From Pseudomonas sp. GM74 (GTDB lineage: Bacteria; Pseudomonadota; Gammaproteobacteria; Pseudomonadales; Pseudomonadaceae): DNA of 64,000 nt. Under the pieces are notes generated by a model, which worked only from the letters and a program-made list of their open reading frames with translations, made no database searches and had not been told where the DNA came from. This document shows positions 9,166 through 17,905 of this stretch, piece by piece (positions within the stretch are counted from its first letter, which is position 1; the number at the start of each line of letters is the position of its first letter). Location of the stretch: the NCBI RefSeq assembly GCF_000282455.1, contig NZ_AKJG01000049.1, positions 22,455 through 86,454 on the forward strand, given 5' to 3'. Made by a program: the position numbers and the translations under genes.

Positions 9166-9237
9166 ATTCAGTTTGACCCACACCACAATTAGTCGGCAGC
9201 CAGCGAATTGAACGCATCCTGATGAATGTCCATCAAG

Positions 9238-9255
9238 TTGTCATCGAATCGTCAT
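9238..9255 (+). promoter_or_regulatory. PhoB-box-like direct repeats
   Basis: ttgtcat-cgaa-tcgtcat shows two TGTCAT/CGTCAT repeats 11 bases apart, the spacing of a PhoB box; a further tgtccat lies 12 bases upstream. A catact hexamer at 9267-9272 sits at the distance expected for a -10 in PhoB-activated promoters. About 13 of 18 positions match the E. coli consensus by eye. The downstream plus-strand region has no gene before a terminator at 9303-9329. Confidence 0.4.
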
Positions 9256-9302
9256 GAACCAGGCGCCATACTTAAGTCATCCAATGCGTGCTTTAACTTT
9301 CT

Positions 9303-9329
9303 GCTGCCAGTCCCGGCGGCTTTTTTTTT
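9303..9329 (+). terminator. Rho-independent terminator (plus strand)
   Basis: gctgcc, a 6-base loop and ggcggc (one G-U pair in RNA) followed by nine Ts. It reads on the plus strand, so it would end transcripts from the PPK2 remnant or from the Pho-box-like promoter. The minus strand has no T-run after the stem. Confidence 0.7.
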
Positions 9330-9343
9330 GCCTGAAATTGCGC

Positions 9344-9682
9344 TTACAGACACTCCTGCGCCGCACGCTCGAAACTGGACGGCACGAAGGTCGACGCCAG
9401 CAGCTTGCGCTCGTACAGGAATACCTTGCCGCCGTTCGAAGCCTTGTAGGCTTCAAGCACGTTGTCCGCCGCCACTTTGCTCGATACGACGATCCGGTAG
9501 CTGCGCTGGGTCTGCGACACTGTGGGCGCCAGTGCATCGTGCTGCAACTTCGGCACCACGCAATGGGTGTACTCCTCGGGCGACTTGCTGGTCTGCAAGG
9601 TCAGCGTCGGATTGTTCGGCGTGGCACAACCGGCCAGCAACAGCGAGGCGAAGGCCAGGGTCGGGGCAAAAAAAGTGCGCAT
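9344..9682 (-). CDS. Small lipoprotein of unknown function
   Basis: 112 residues with a lipoprotein signal peptide: MRTFFAPTLAFASLLLAGC, lipobox LLAGC with the acylated Cys at 19, then a Thr/Pro/Asn-rich linker. The mature part contains YTHCVVPKLQ and ends in ERAAQEC, so a disulfide is possible. The residue after Cys is Ala, which predicts outer-membrane sorting. I do not recognise a named domain. The next upstream minus-strand gene (9723-10385) also encodes a secreted protein and the two may be co-transcribed (40-base gap). Confidence 0.75.
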   Translation of the reverse strand: MRTFFAPTLAFASLLLAGCATPNNPTLTLQTSKSPEEYTHCVVPKLQHDALAPTVSQTQRSYRIVVSSKVAADNVLEAYKASNGGKVFLYERKLLASTFVPSSFERAAQECL

Positions 9683-9722
9683 GAATCAGGTCCTGAAAAG
9701 CAATCTATGGTGAATTGGCTGG

Positions 9723-10385
9723 TTAATTGGTTGCTGCGGTCAATCCGGCGGAGACCAGCGCCCTCAACGACGCATCGAACTGTTTCAGCGCGGTCAGTTG
9801 CAGGTCGCGTTGCTGTTCGATTTGCGCGGCGATCTCGGGCGCGGTCTTGTCATGCACCCACACCGACGGCAGCTGTTTTTCCACCGCGCCTTCGGCCTTG
9901 CCGATGTATTGCAGGCCGGCGTCGTAGAACCGCGCGGCGAAACGCGCCTCGACCCGGTCGTTACGCCGGGTCAGCAACTGGTTGTGGGTATCGAGCATCA
10001 CCACGACATCGGGATGGGCCTGCACCAGGGCATCGAGGTTGTCGTAGACCGTCACCGACAGAAAGCTCTTGCGCAGCGAACTCAGCAGCCAATCGATGGC
10101 CAGTTGCGGATCGGAGCTGTCGACGAAGGCCCGGCGAATTCGCGCATCCAGTGCGTTCTTCGCGCCATTGACGGCCACCGAGTGGTATTGCTCAAGGTAT
10201 TGCAGGTTTTCCACGGTGTTTTCGCTGTACAGCACCCCAACCGTCTGCCCGTATTGCAGCCCGCCCTGGCTACCCGTGACAGGCGGCAAATGGCAGGCGC
10301 GTGCGTCCTCGGCGTAGGCCGATACGGTGGATGCAACACTGCCCAGCAACAGGGCAATCACAGCCAGTCGGGTCAAGATTTTCAT
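9723..10385 (-). CDS. Secreted protein of unknown function
   Basis: 220 residues starting at the ATG at 10385, chosen for AAGGAA upstream and because it begins a signal peptide (MKILTRLAVIALLLGSVAST, cleavage near AYAED). The mature protein has ARACHLPPVTG, LSSLRKSFLSVTVYDNLDAL, DVVVMLDTHNQL and a C-terminal helical region. The mix of a predicted beta-alpha core with DVVVMLD and a helical tail is reminiscent of periplasmic lipoprotein/assembly proteins, but no family is certain. Confidence 0.75.
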   Translation of the reverse strand: MKILTRLAVIALLLGSVASTVSAYAEDARACHLPPVTGSQGGLQYGQTVGVLYSENTVENLQYLEQYHSVAVNGAKNALDARIRRAFVDSSDPQLAIDWLLSSLRKSFLSVTVYDNLDALVQAHPDVVVMLDTHNQLLTRRNDRVEARFAARFYDAGLQYIGKAEGAVEKQLPSVWVHDKTAPEIAAQIEQQRDLQLTALKQFDASLRALVSAGLTAATN

Positions 10386-10615
10386 CGCGCAGGTTCCTTG
10401 AGCAGCGTGTTCAATGCAGGCAATTTTCCGCCTTCGCGCAAAAAACAGAACTTGCGATTCTTGATGGTGACTATTGACTGAACCAATAGTGCGGCGGCGC
10501 CAGCGCATGCCTCTGGCGCAAACTTACCGGTCAATGTCGAACAAGCGGCTGTGCCGGGCACCCACTGTTGATTACAGTGGCGACTGCCCTCAAAACCTGA
10601 TCAAGGAACGAAACA

Positions 10616-10933
10616 ATGGTGACCTGCTACCTGAAATACGTGCTCGACCCCTACCAACTCGACGCGTTCGAACACTACGGCAAGCTGTGGATTCCCCTGG
10701 TGGAAAAGTTCGGCGGCCAGCACCACGGCTACTTTTTACCGTCGGAGGGCGCCAACAACATCGCCCTGGCGCTGTTCACCTTCCCCAGCCTGGCGGCGTA
10801 CGAACATTACCGGCAGCAGTCGATGAACGATCCGGAATGTATCGCGGCGTTCAAATACGCCGAAGAGAAAAAATTCATCCTCAGCTACGAGCGTTCATTC
10901 ATGCGGCCGGTGTTTGGCGAGCAGGATCGCTGA
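10616..10933 (+). CDS. NIPSNAP family protein
   Basis: 105 residues. VTCYLKYVLDPYQLDAFEHY and the later ALFTFPSLAAYEHYRQQSMND fit the single dimeric alpha/beta-barrel NIPSNAP domain. SD AAGGAACG lies before the ATG. Bacterial NIPSNAPs have no agreed function. It ends one base before the stop of the convergent GNAT gene. Confidence 0.88.
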   Translation: MVTCYLKYVLDPYQLDAFEHYGKLWIPLVEKFGGQHHGYFLPSEGANNIALALFTFPSLAAYEHYRQQSMNDPECIAAFKYAEEKKFILSYERSFMRPVFGEQDR

Positions 10934-10934
10934 G

Positions 10935-11393
10935 TCAGTCTTTTTTCAGATCCAGGCAATAGGTGTAGTACCCGGGGTCGCGCACCCAGCCCAGGGATTC
11001 ATACAGGCGCTGGGCGGTGAGGTTGTCGGTGGCCGTTTCCAGGGTCATGCCTTTGCCGCCGGCCAACTTCGCAAAATCCCGGGCGGTGTTCATCAGCAGT
11101 GTGCCGACGCCTTTGCCCCGGGCGGCGGGCGTGGTGAACAGATCAGCGAGCAGCCAGGTGCGATGGGCGTCGATCGAGGAAAAGGTCGGGAACAGCTGGA
11201 CGAAGCCAAGGTTTTCGCCGTCGCTGTCCTGGGCAAGAAATATCACCGATTCATCCCGGGCGAGTCGCTCGGCAATGAAGGCGCGCGATAGCGCAAGGTT
11301 CGACGGCTGCTTGTAGAACATCCGATAGGCGTCAAACAAGGGGGCGATCTGGTCGATGTGCGATGCGTCGGCGCGCAGGGCCTGAATAGCCAT
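10935..11393 (-). CDS. GNAT family N-acetyltransferase
   Basis: 152 residues. The acetyl-CoA binding motif A is LADLFTTPAARGKGVGTLLM, with R/Q-x-x-G-x-G as RGKGVG; ETATDNLTAQRLYESLGW is the motif B region. Start at the ATG at 11393 (MAIQALRADASHID) rather than the upstream codon at 11435, since the shorter form matches the normal GNAT beginning. Substrate unknown. Confidence 0.88.
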   Translation of the reverse strand: MAIQALRADASHIDQIAPLFDAYRMFYKQPSNLALSRAFIAERLARDESVIFLAQDSDGENLGFVQLFPTFSSIDAHRTWLLADLFTTPAARGKGVGTLLMNTARDFAKLAGGKGMTLETATDNLTAQRLYESLGWVRDPGYYTYCLDLKKD

Positions 11394-11484
11394 GAGGGTG
11401 CTCCATTGCGGTCTCAAGGACTTACAGACTAGCAATGGCCAAGAAACAACGACGCACTATTTTCCTGAAAGCACCGTGGCCCAT

Positions 11485-11575
11485 TGTGAGAGCGGGCTTG
11501 CTCGCGAAGAGGCCGTGTCAGTCGACATAAATGTTGAACGACACACCGCTTTCGCGAGCAAGCCCGCTCCCACAT
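11485..11575. repeat. REP pair
   Basis: Inverted REP units (tgtgagagcgggcttgctcg and ttcgcgagcaagcccgctcc) between the GNAT promoter side and the 3' end of the GMC oxidoreductase gene. The arms use CTCGCGA instead of the CCCGCGA variant at 746. Confidence 0.88.
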
Positions 11576-11605
11576 CAGGTTTCCACATTAGATTGCCGAT
11601 TGTGG

Positions 11606-13324
11606 TCAAACCCGCACATTACGCCCCGGCAACGAAGTCCGCTGGCTGCTCTCCCAGCCCTCCACCAACCCCACCGGCACATCCGCTGACGGCAGCATCT
11701 GCACGCCACGCACCAGATCGGACGCCCGCTCAGCCAGCATGATGGTCGGCGCATTGAGGTTGCCGTTCGGCTCGGTCGGGAACACCGACGAATCGATCAC
11801 CCGCAGACCGGCGATGCCGCGCACGCGCAATTCGGAGTCGACCACCGCCATGTCGTCCTCGCCCATGCGGCATGAACCGCAGGGATGGTAGGTGCTTTCC
11901 AGGTTGTCGCGCACGAAGGCGTCGAGGTCTTCATCGCTGGTCACCTGCGCGCCCGGGGCGATTTCGCCGTCGCGGAAGCGGTCCATGGCTTTCTGGCCGA
12001 TGATCTCGCGGGTCAGGCGAATGCAGCGGCGGAAGCCTTCGCGGTCCTCTTCCCGCTCCAGGTAGTTGAAGCGGATTTCCGGATGCTCGTACGGGTCGGC
12101 CGAGCGCACGCGCACGTAACCACGGCTTTTCGGTTTGTTCGGCCCGGTCAGCACCATGAAGCCATGGCCCTTGATCGGCTTGTTGCCGTCGTAGCGCATC
12201 GCTGCCGGCAGAAAATGGAACTGGATGTCCGGCCAGCGCAGGCCCTTCTCGGAGCGAATGAAACCACCGGCCTCGAAGTGGTTGGTGGCGCCCAGGCCGT
12301 CCTTGAACAGCAACCAGCGCAGACCGATCATCAGTTTGCTCAGCGGGTCCATCTTGCTGTTGAGGGTCACCGGTTCCTTGCAGCCGAACTGGATGTACAC
12401 CTCGGCGTGATCCTGCAGGTTCTCCCCTACTCCCGGCAGGTCATGGCGTACGCCGATCCCGGCCTTGCGCAGGACTTCGGCCGGGCCGATGCCGGAGCGT
12501 TGCAGCAGGTGCGGCGAGCCGATTGGCCCCGACGAGATCAACACTTCACGGTTGCAATACACCTGGTGGGTCTGGCCACCGTGGTCATACATGACCCCCA
12601 CCGCACGCTTGCCTTCAAGAATGATCTGGCGGGTCATCGCATGGGTGACCACCGTCAGGTTCGGACGGCCCATGGCCGGGCGCAGATAGGCGTTGGCCGT
12701 GGAGCAGCGCACGCCGTTCTTCACGGTCATGTGCATGGCGCCGAAACCTTCCTGCATGTAGCCGTTGCAGTCTTCGGTCTTGATGTAGCCCGCCTCCGCG
12801 CCGGCTTCGACCCAGGCGCCGTACAGCGGGTTTTTCATGTGGTTGCCGTTAGTGGTGTGCAGCGGCCCGGTTTGCCCGCGATAGCTGTCACCGCCCGACT
12901 CGTAGCTCTCGGCACGCTTGAAGTACGGCAGGCAGTTGCGATAGCCCCAGCCTTCGGCACCCAGGGATTCCCACTCGTCAAAGTCCAGCGCATGGCCACG
13001 GATGTACACCAGGCCGTTGATCGACGACGAACCGCCCAGCACCTTGCCCCGTGGGCAGTGAATGCGCCGGCCGTTGAGGAAAGTCTCCGGCTCGGTCTCG
13101 TAGCGCCAGTTGTACTTCCTGGTGTTCATCGGGATCGAGAATGCACTGGGCATCTGGATCACTACGCTCTTGTCACTGCCGCCGAATTCCAGGACCAGCA
13201 CCGAGGTGGCCGGGTCTTCGCTCAGGCGGTTGGCCAACACACAACCCGCCGAGCCTGCGCCAATGATGATGTAGTCGTATTTTTGCGTAGCCATTTTTTG
13301 CGTGGTCATTCTTTGCGTGGTCAT
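11606..13324 (-). CDS. GMC-family FAD-dependent alcohol dehydrogenase (choline dehydrogenase-like)
   Basis: 572 residues (longest form). The Rossmann FAD site [20 protein letters not shown] lies at 17-36, GMC signature 1 around [17 protein letters not shown], signature 2 near [18 protein letters not shown], and the C-terminal [12 protein letters not shown] and [15 protein letters not shown] hold the catalytic His/Asn region. It resembles BetA but lies with a ureohydrolase, an aldehyde dehydrogenase and an NCS1 permease, so an amino- or guanidino-alcohol is a plausible substrate. Three in-frame ATGs (13324, 13309, 13294) come from a tandem 15-base repeat. It starts two bases after the permease stop. 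Confidence 0.88.
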   Translation of the reverse strand: MTTQRMTTQKMATQKYDYIIIGAGSAGCVLANRLSEDPATSVLVLEFGGSDKSVVIQMPSAFSIPMNTRKYNWRYETEPETFLNGRRIHCPRGKVLGGSSSINGLVYIRGHALDFDEWESLGAEGWGYRNCLPYFKRAESYESGGDSYRGQTGPLHTTNGNHMKNPLYGAWVEAGAEAGYIKTEDCNGYMQEGFGAMHMTVKNGVRCSTANAYLRPAMGRPNLTVVTHAMTRQIILEGKRAVGVMYDHGGQTHQVYCNREVLISSGPIGSPHLLQRSGIGPAEVLRKAGIGVRHDLPGVGENLQDHAEVYIQFGCKEPVTLNSKMDPLSKLMIGLRWLLFKDGLGATNHFEAGGFIRSEKGLRWPDIQFHFLPAAMRYDGNKPIKGHGFMVLTGPNKPKSRGYVRVRSADPYEHPEIRFNYLEREEDREGFRRCIRLTREIIGQKAMDRFRDGEIAPGAQVTSDEDLDAFVRDNLESTYHPCGSCRMGEDDMAVVDSELRVRGIAGLRVIDSSVFPTEPNGNLNAPTIMLAERASDLVRGVQMLPSADVPVGLVEGWESSQRTSLPGRNVRV

Positions 13325-13326
13325 AG

Positions 13327-14901
13327 TTATCTCCCGACCGTCGATTCAGTGAATACCCGCGGTGGCTGCTGTTTGTGGGTCAGCGTGTCGCCGGTGGTGT
13401 ATTGCGGGGAGGTTTTTTCGATCTGCTGGATCACCGTTTCTTCCCGCTTGAGGTCGATCGAGCGGCTCAGCCAGTAGTACGCCAGGCCCGAGACGATCAG
13501 CCCGACCAGCCAGGCGATGTCGATGCTGCCCAGCGCCTTGGCGAGCGGGCCGACATACACCTCGCGCTGTTCAACACCATCGAAGATGTAGAAGAACGGG
13601 ATCATCGAGATAAAACCGATGGCATAGGCGGCGATGCCGCGCAGTCCCCAGCTGCCGTAGATGTTGCCGTGGGGCATGAAGAAGTGCGGGATGGCATAGC
13701 GGCCCTTGCGCACGAAGAAGTAGTCGGTGAGGTTGACCGAGGTCCAGGGCACCAGGAAGTACAGCATCACCACCAGGTAGATCCCCAACACCGACAGGCC
13801 TTTGCCCGAACTCTGGATGCTCAGGGCCACGCCCAGTTGCAGCAGGATCACGAAGCCGATCGCCAGGATGCGTGCCTTGCGGGTGGGTTCGATGTGTTTG
13901 ATCGAGTCGACGCAGGTCAGCGTGGTCAGCTTGGCGCTGTAGATGTTCATCGCGATCACCGGCAGGAACGCCAGGATAGTGACGACCACCACCGCCGTGC
14001 CCATCAGTGGCGATACGGTGTTGCCGACCTGCCCCAGGGCCACCAGCACGTCAGTGGAATGCAGGTGATCGGCCAGCCAGCCACCCACGGAAATCATCCA
14101 CGCGCCGGACAACGAAGCCCCGAGGAACACCACGGCGATCAATTTGCCGCTGGAGGTGTTTTTCGGCAGGTAGCGCGAGTAGTCGGACACATAAGGCGCA
14201 TAGGCGATGTTGTAGCTGGCGGCCGCCGCAAACTGCGCGATGAAACCGGTCCAGTTGAAGCCCAGCGGCTCACGGGCCACTTCGCCTTCCGCGAGTGCCG
14301 GCAGCACCGCATCCGGCACCCAGCCCATCAGCACCGCCACGGTCACCAGGCCATACAGCGGCAACGACAGGAACAACGCCCATTTGAAGCTGCGGTGCAT
14401 CCAGTCATGGCCGAGGATAGCCAGCACCGCCGCCGGTATGGTCACCGCCACCGCGATCACCGCGGGGTTGAACCCGAACAGCGTGTGCAGCCCCTGCATC
14501 ATCAGCACCAGGTTGACGATGTTGAAGCCGGCGAACACGAACAGCGTCGCCAGCAGCACCAGGATCACCCCGCGATAACCGAACTGCGCACGGGACTGGA
14601 TCATCTGCGGCAGGCCCAGGTGCGGGCCTTGCGAACCGTGAAACGCCATGAACAGCGTGCCGAACATGATGCCCAGCGTGCCGGCCAGCGTGGTCCAGAG
14701 CGCGGTCAGGCCGACGCTCGGGCCAACGAAGCCGATGGTCATGGTGAAGAAGGTGAAATTGCCGAGGAACCAGAACGGGCCCTGGCTCGACAGTTTGTCG
14801 GTGCGCTCGTTCTCGGGGATGAAGTCGATCGAATGCCCCTCGACAACGGATTTTTCGTCGAGGCTGGACACGCTCGTGGCGGACTTGGCGTTAGTGTTCA
14901 T
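13327..14901 (-). CDS. NCS1 family permease (nucleobase/cation symporter 1)
   Basis: 524 residues with about 12 hydrophobic segments. Family features: [13 protein letters not shown] near the N-terminus, [37 protein letters not shown] and [23 protein letters not shown]1 proteins import N-containing rings or related solutes (cytosine, uracil, allantoin, hydantoin) with Na+ or H+. It is very similar to the protein at 33299-34798. In the minus-strand order it follows the ALDH gene after a 274-base gap holding a palindromic repeat, and precedes the GMC gene. Confidence 0.93.
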   Translation of the reverse strand: MNTNAKSATSVSSLDEKSVVEGHSIDFIPENERTDKLSSQGPFWFLGNFTFFTMTIGFVGPSVGLTALWTTLAGTLGIMFGTLFMAFHGSQGPHLGLPQMIQSRAQFGYRGVILVLLATLFVFAGFNIVNLVLMMQGLHTLFGFNPAVIAVAVTIPAAVLAILGHDWMHRSFKWALFLSLPLYGLVTVAVLMGWVPDAVLPALAEGEVAREPLGFNWTGFIAQFAAAASYNIAYAPYVSDYSRYLPKNTSSGKLIAVVFLGASLSGAWMISVGGWLADHLHSTDVLVALGQVGNTVSPLMGTAVVVVTILAFLPVIAMNIYSAKLTTLTCVDSIKHIEPTRKARILAIGFVILLQLGVALSIQSSGKGLSVLGIYLVVMLYFLVPWTSVNLTDYFFVRKGRYAIPHFFMPHGNIYGSWGLRGIAAYAIGFISMIPFFYIFDGVEQREVYVGPLAKALGSIDIAWLVGLIVSGLAYYWLSRSIDLKREETVIQQIEKTSPQYTTGDTLTHKQQPPRVFTESTVGR

Positions 14902-15014
14902 GATGGACTCTTATTGTTGGAAGATCATGACTGAGTAACTGCATTCTTTTGGGTGAACGACACCCGGGTGCCTCCTTGCCGTTCCCTTTAGAGTGTGAGC
15001 GCCACCGCGCACTT

Positions 15015-15151
15015 TGTAGCAACCGCCGGAGGCGGCGTTCGGCTGCGCAGCAGTCGTAAACCTGGATCGCATGGTTTACCTGACACTGCGCGGCCCTCTG
15101 GTTTTACGACTGCTGTGCAGTCGAACGCAGGCTTCGCCAGCTGCTACAGGT
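15015..15151. repeat. Long palindromic repeat, second family (arms of about 45 bases)
   Basis: tgtagcaaccgccggaggcg at the left and cgccagctgctacagg at the right, with an internal cagtcgtaaa / ttttacgactg pair, make an imperfect long hairpin. A better preserved copy lies at 22496-22635. It differs in sequence from the GGGAGCGGGC REP family. It fills most of the gap 14902-15175; no other gene signal is visible there. Confidence 0.75.
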
Positions 15152-15175
15152 TGCGGTGAAACGTTCAGCCGTGGC

Positions 15176-16684
15176 TCAGGGCAGCGTGATCCAGACTGCC
15201 TTGGTTTCGAGCAGGTAATCGAGCTGCTCGGCGCCCAGGTCCTTGCCGAACCCGGACTGCTTGTAGCCACCGAACGGCATCGACGGATCGAGGGTGCCGT
15301 GGGCGTTGACGTAGACCGAACCGGCCTTGAGGCGCGGGATCAGGCTGTGCACCTTGCCCAGGTCGTTGGAATACAGTGCCGCCGCCAGGCCATATGGCGA
15401 GTCGTTGGCCAGGGCCAGGGCCTCTTCTTCATCGTCGAAGGGTGCGGTGACCAGCACCGGCCCGAAGATCTCTTCCTGGACAATGCGCATGTCGTTGCGG
15501 CAATGGGCGAAGATGGTCGGCTCGACGAAGAAACCAGGGCCATCGACCGCTTGTCCGCCGTAGACCAGTTTGGCGCCTTCGGCCTTGCCGGTCTCGATGT
15601 ACTCGGTCACGCGCTGCTTTTGCAGGGCCGATACCAGTGGGCCGATGAAGCAGTCCGGGTCCAGTCCCGGGGCCATTTTCAGGGTGCGCGTGTAGGCGAT
15701 CAGCTCGCGCAGGAATTGGTCGTAGACACTGCTATGAATATAGGCCCGTGTACCGGCGTCGCATACCTGCCCGGAGTTGAAAAACACGCCGTTGGCGACC
15801 GCCTGGGCGGCGGCCGGGATGTCGGCGTCGGCGCAGACGATGACCGGTGATTTACCGCCGAGTTCGAGGGTCAGGCGCTTCATGTCATCCAGCGCTGCAC
15901 GGCCGACAGTCTGGCCGACCGGGGTCGAGCCGGTAAAGGTCAGTTTGTCGATGCCGGGGTGGATGGCCATGGCGGCACCGACCACGCTGCCGCGCCCGGT
16001 GACGATGTTGATCACGCCGTCGGGAATGCCCGCTTCCTGCACCAGTTCAGCGAAACGCAGGGCCGACAACGAGGTCAGCTCGGCGGGTTTGACTACCACT
16101 GTGCAACCGGTGGCCAGTGCCGCGCCGAGCTTCCAGGCCATGGTTTGCAGCGGGAAGTTCCACGGCACGATGGCGCCGACTACGCCCACCGCTTCCTTGC
16201 GGGTATAGGCCAGGTAGTTGCCCGGCAACGAAGGTTCGACGGTACGGCCGTGCAGCTTGGTGGCCCAGCCGGCGAAGTAACGCAGGGTATCGACGGTGCC
16301 CTGGATGTCCACGTCCTTGGCGAAGGCAACCGATTTGCCCATGTCGATGGATTCGATTTCCGCCAGCTCTCCGGCGTTCTGCTCGATCAGGTCGGCCAGG
16401 CGCTGCATCATGCGCTCGCGTTCGGCCGGTTTGGCCTGACGCCAGGCGCCGCCATCGAACTGCGCGCGGGCGGCTTGCACGGCGCGGTCCAGGTCATCGG
16501 TGGTGCCCATGGGAATGCGGGTGATCAGGCCTTCGGTCGAAGGTTCGATCACATCGGAGGTCTGGCCGTCGCTGGCTTCGACCCAGGCGCCGCCGATGAA
16601 CATTTTCTGGACCTTGCCGAGGAAGGTCTGGGTGGCTTCGCTGACGCCGAATTTCTGCAGGTAACTCTTGACGATCGTGTCCAT
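15176..16684 (-). CDS. Aldehyde dehydrogenase (NAD(P)+)
   Basis: 502 residues with the complete ALDH core: PWNFPLQTMAWKLG, VVVKPAELT, FTGSTPVGQ, ELGGKSP with the general base Glu, and NSGQVCDAGTR with the nucleophile Cys near 306. It fits the betaine/aminoaldehyde dehydrogenase group. It lies next to the ureohydrolase upstream (68-base gap), in an apparent operon with NCS1 and GMC genes, so it could oxidise the aldehyde made by the GMC enzyme or from the amine released by the ureohydrolase. Confidence 0.92.
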   Translation of the reverse strand: MDTIVKSYLQKFGVSEATQTFLGKVQKMFIGGAWVEASDGQTSDVIEPSTEGLITRIPMGTTDDLDRAVQAARAQFDGGAWRQAKPAERERMMQRLADLIEQNAGELAEIESIDMGKSVAFAKDVDIQGTVDTLRYFAGWATKLHGRTVEPSLPGNYLAYTRKEAVGVVGAIVPWNFPLQTMAWKLGAALATGCTVVVKPAELTSLSALRFAELVQEAGIPDGVINIVTGRGSVVGAAMAIHPGIDKLTFTGSTPVGQTVGRAALDDMKRLTLELGGKSPVIVCADADIPAAAQAVANGVFFNSGQVCDAGTRAYIHSSVYDQFLRELIAYTRTLKMAPGLDPDCFIGPLVSALQKQRVTEYIETGKAEGAKLVYGGQAVDGPGFFVEPTIFAHCRNDMRIVQEEIFGPVLVTAPFDDEEEALALANDSPYGLAAALYSNDLGKVHSLIPRLKAGSVYVNAHGTLDPSMPFGGYKQSGFGKDLGAEQLDYLLETKAVWITLP

Positions 16685-16752
16685 TTTTATTCTCTCTGCC
16701 CGGCAGTCAGGTCCTGCCGGGGCTCTGGTTTCTGAGCTTTGTGGTTTCGATA

Positions 16753-17754
16753 TCAGGCTGGAGTGGTTTCGCTCTCGGCGGCCGCACGCACCTTGCCGCG
16801 CTCGTGGAAGATGAAACCGATGCTGTTGAGCAGCAGTTGCGCGGCGAGGATCGAGGTCATGCCGGTCGGGTCGTACACCGGCGCCACTTCCACCAGGTCC
16901 ATGCCGACGATGTTGCCCTTGCTGCGCTTGGCCAGGGCCTGGATGATTTCCAGCACTTCGTAGTAGAGGAAGCCGCCGTGGCTCGGGGTGCCGGTACCGG
17001 GGGCGATGGACGGGTCGAAACCGTCGATGTCGATGGTGATGTAGTAGTTGATGTTCTGCGGGATCAGCGCCAGCACGCCCTCTACACCAAGGCGGCGCAC
17101 ATCACGCACCGAGAGGATTTTCGAGCCGGCTTCATGGGCCGCTTCGTAGTCGTCGCGGTTGGACGACGACACGTTGCGGATGCCCATCTGGGTCATGCCG
17201 ACGATGTGGTTCATTTCCGAAGCGCGGCGCAGCGGGTTGCCGTGGCCGTAGCGCACACCGTGGCGCTCGTCGACGAAATCCAGGTGCGCATCGAAGTGGA
17301 TGATGTGGATCGGGCCGCGGCCTTCGAAGGCCTTGATCACCGGCGCGTGCACCGAGTGGTCGCCGCCGAGTACCACCGGCATCACGCCGGCATCGAGGAT
17401 CTTGCGCACGGCGTATTCGGTGTTCTTGTTGCTGGTGGCCATGTCGGTGTGGACGATGTCGGCATCACCGACGTCGACCATGCGCACATCCGATGCGGTG
17501 AGGTACATCACGTCATCTTCATGATCGTAGGCGCCGGCGTGGCCGAAGGAAAACAGCGTCGATGCTTCACGAATCCCGCGGGGTCCGAAGCGTGCGCCGG
17601 AGCGCCACTGGGTGCCCATGTCGTTGGGCACGCCGAGCACCGCGACGTCGGCATCCAGTGCATCCCAATCGGTGCACACCGGGGATTTTCCAAAGGTGCA
17701 ATGACCCACGAATGGCAGGTTCAGGCGACCGGATTCATAACCGTTGTTCGACAT
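16753..17754 (-). CDS. Agmatinase/guanidinobutyrase-family ureohydrolase
   Basis: 333 residues of the arginase fold, releasing urea from a guanidino compound. Binuclear Mn site motifs: GGDHSV (130-135), DAHLD (155-159) and DIDGFDP (242-248); the LVEVAPVYDP block follows. ATG at 17754 has a GGAGAGG SD; an upstream start at 17769 adds only five residues. Exact substrate (agmatine, guanidinobutyrate, or another) cannot be read. First gene of the minus-strand cassette and divergent from a LysR gene. Confidence 0.93.
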   Translation of the reverse strand: MSNNGYESGRLNLPFVGHCTFGKSPVCTDWDALDADVAVLGVPNDMGTQWRSGARFGPRGIREASTLFSFGHAGAYDHEDDVMYLTASDVRMVDVGDADIVHTDMATSNKNTEYAVRKILDAGVMPVVLGGDHSVHAPVIKAFEGRGPIHIIHFDAHLDFVDERHGVRYGHGNPLRRASEMNHIVGMTQMGIRNVSSSNRDDYEAAHEAGSKILSVRDVRRLGVEGVLALIPQNINYYITIDIDGFDPSIAPGTGTPSHGGFLYYEVLEIIQALAKRSKGNIVGMDLVEVAPVYDPTGMTSILAAQLLLNSIGFIFHERGKVRAAAESETTPA

Positions 17755-17905
17755 TTCTAGCCTCTCCACTTCTTGTTATCGGCCTGGCGGACTGCAAGGC
17801 GACCGCCGTTAGAGAGACTATGGGCGCAGGTTTTCGTGGAAAAAATGCTAAACATCAGATACTCATATCGGCATTCCCGATGCGTCCACAGGCCGGAGGT
17901 CCAAG

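Noticed and set aside
13375..14934. 519-codon plus-strand open frame
   Set aside because: Opposite an NCS1 permease with clear motifs; composition (His, Gln, Asp, Arg) is typical of antisense frames of membrane proteins.
11606..16684. Glycine betaine synthesis operon betBA
   Set aside because: GMC and ALDH genes resemble betA and betB, but an NCS1 permease lies between them, a ureohydrolase heads the set and no betI-type regulator is present.
14902..17905. Guanidine riboswitch before the ureohydrolase or permease
   Set aside because: No conserved ykkC or mini-ykkC blocks (ACGR pairs in hairpins) were recognised in the gaps 14902-15175 and 17755-17905.
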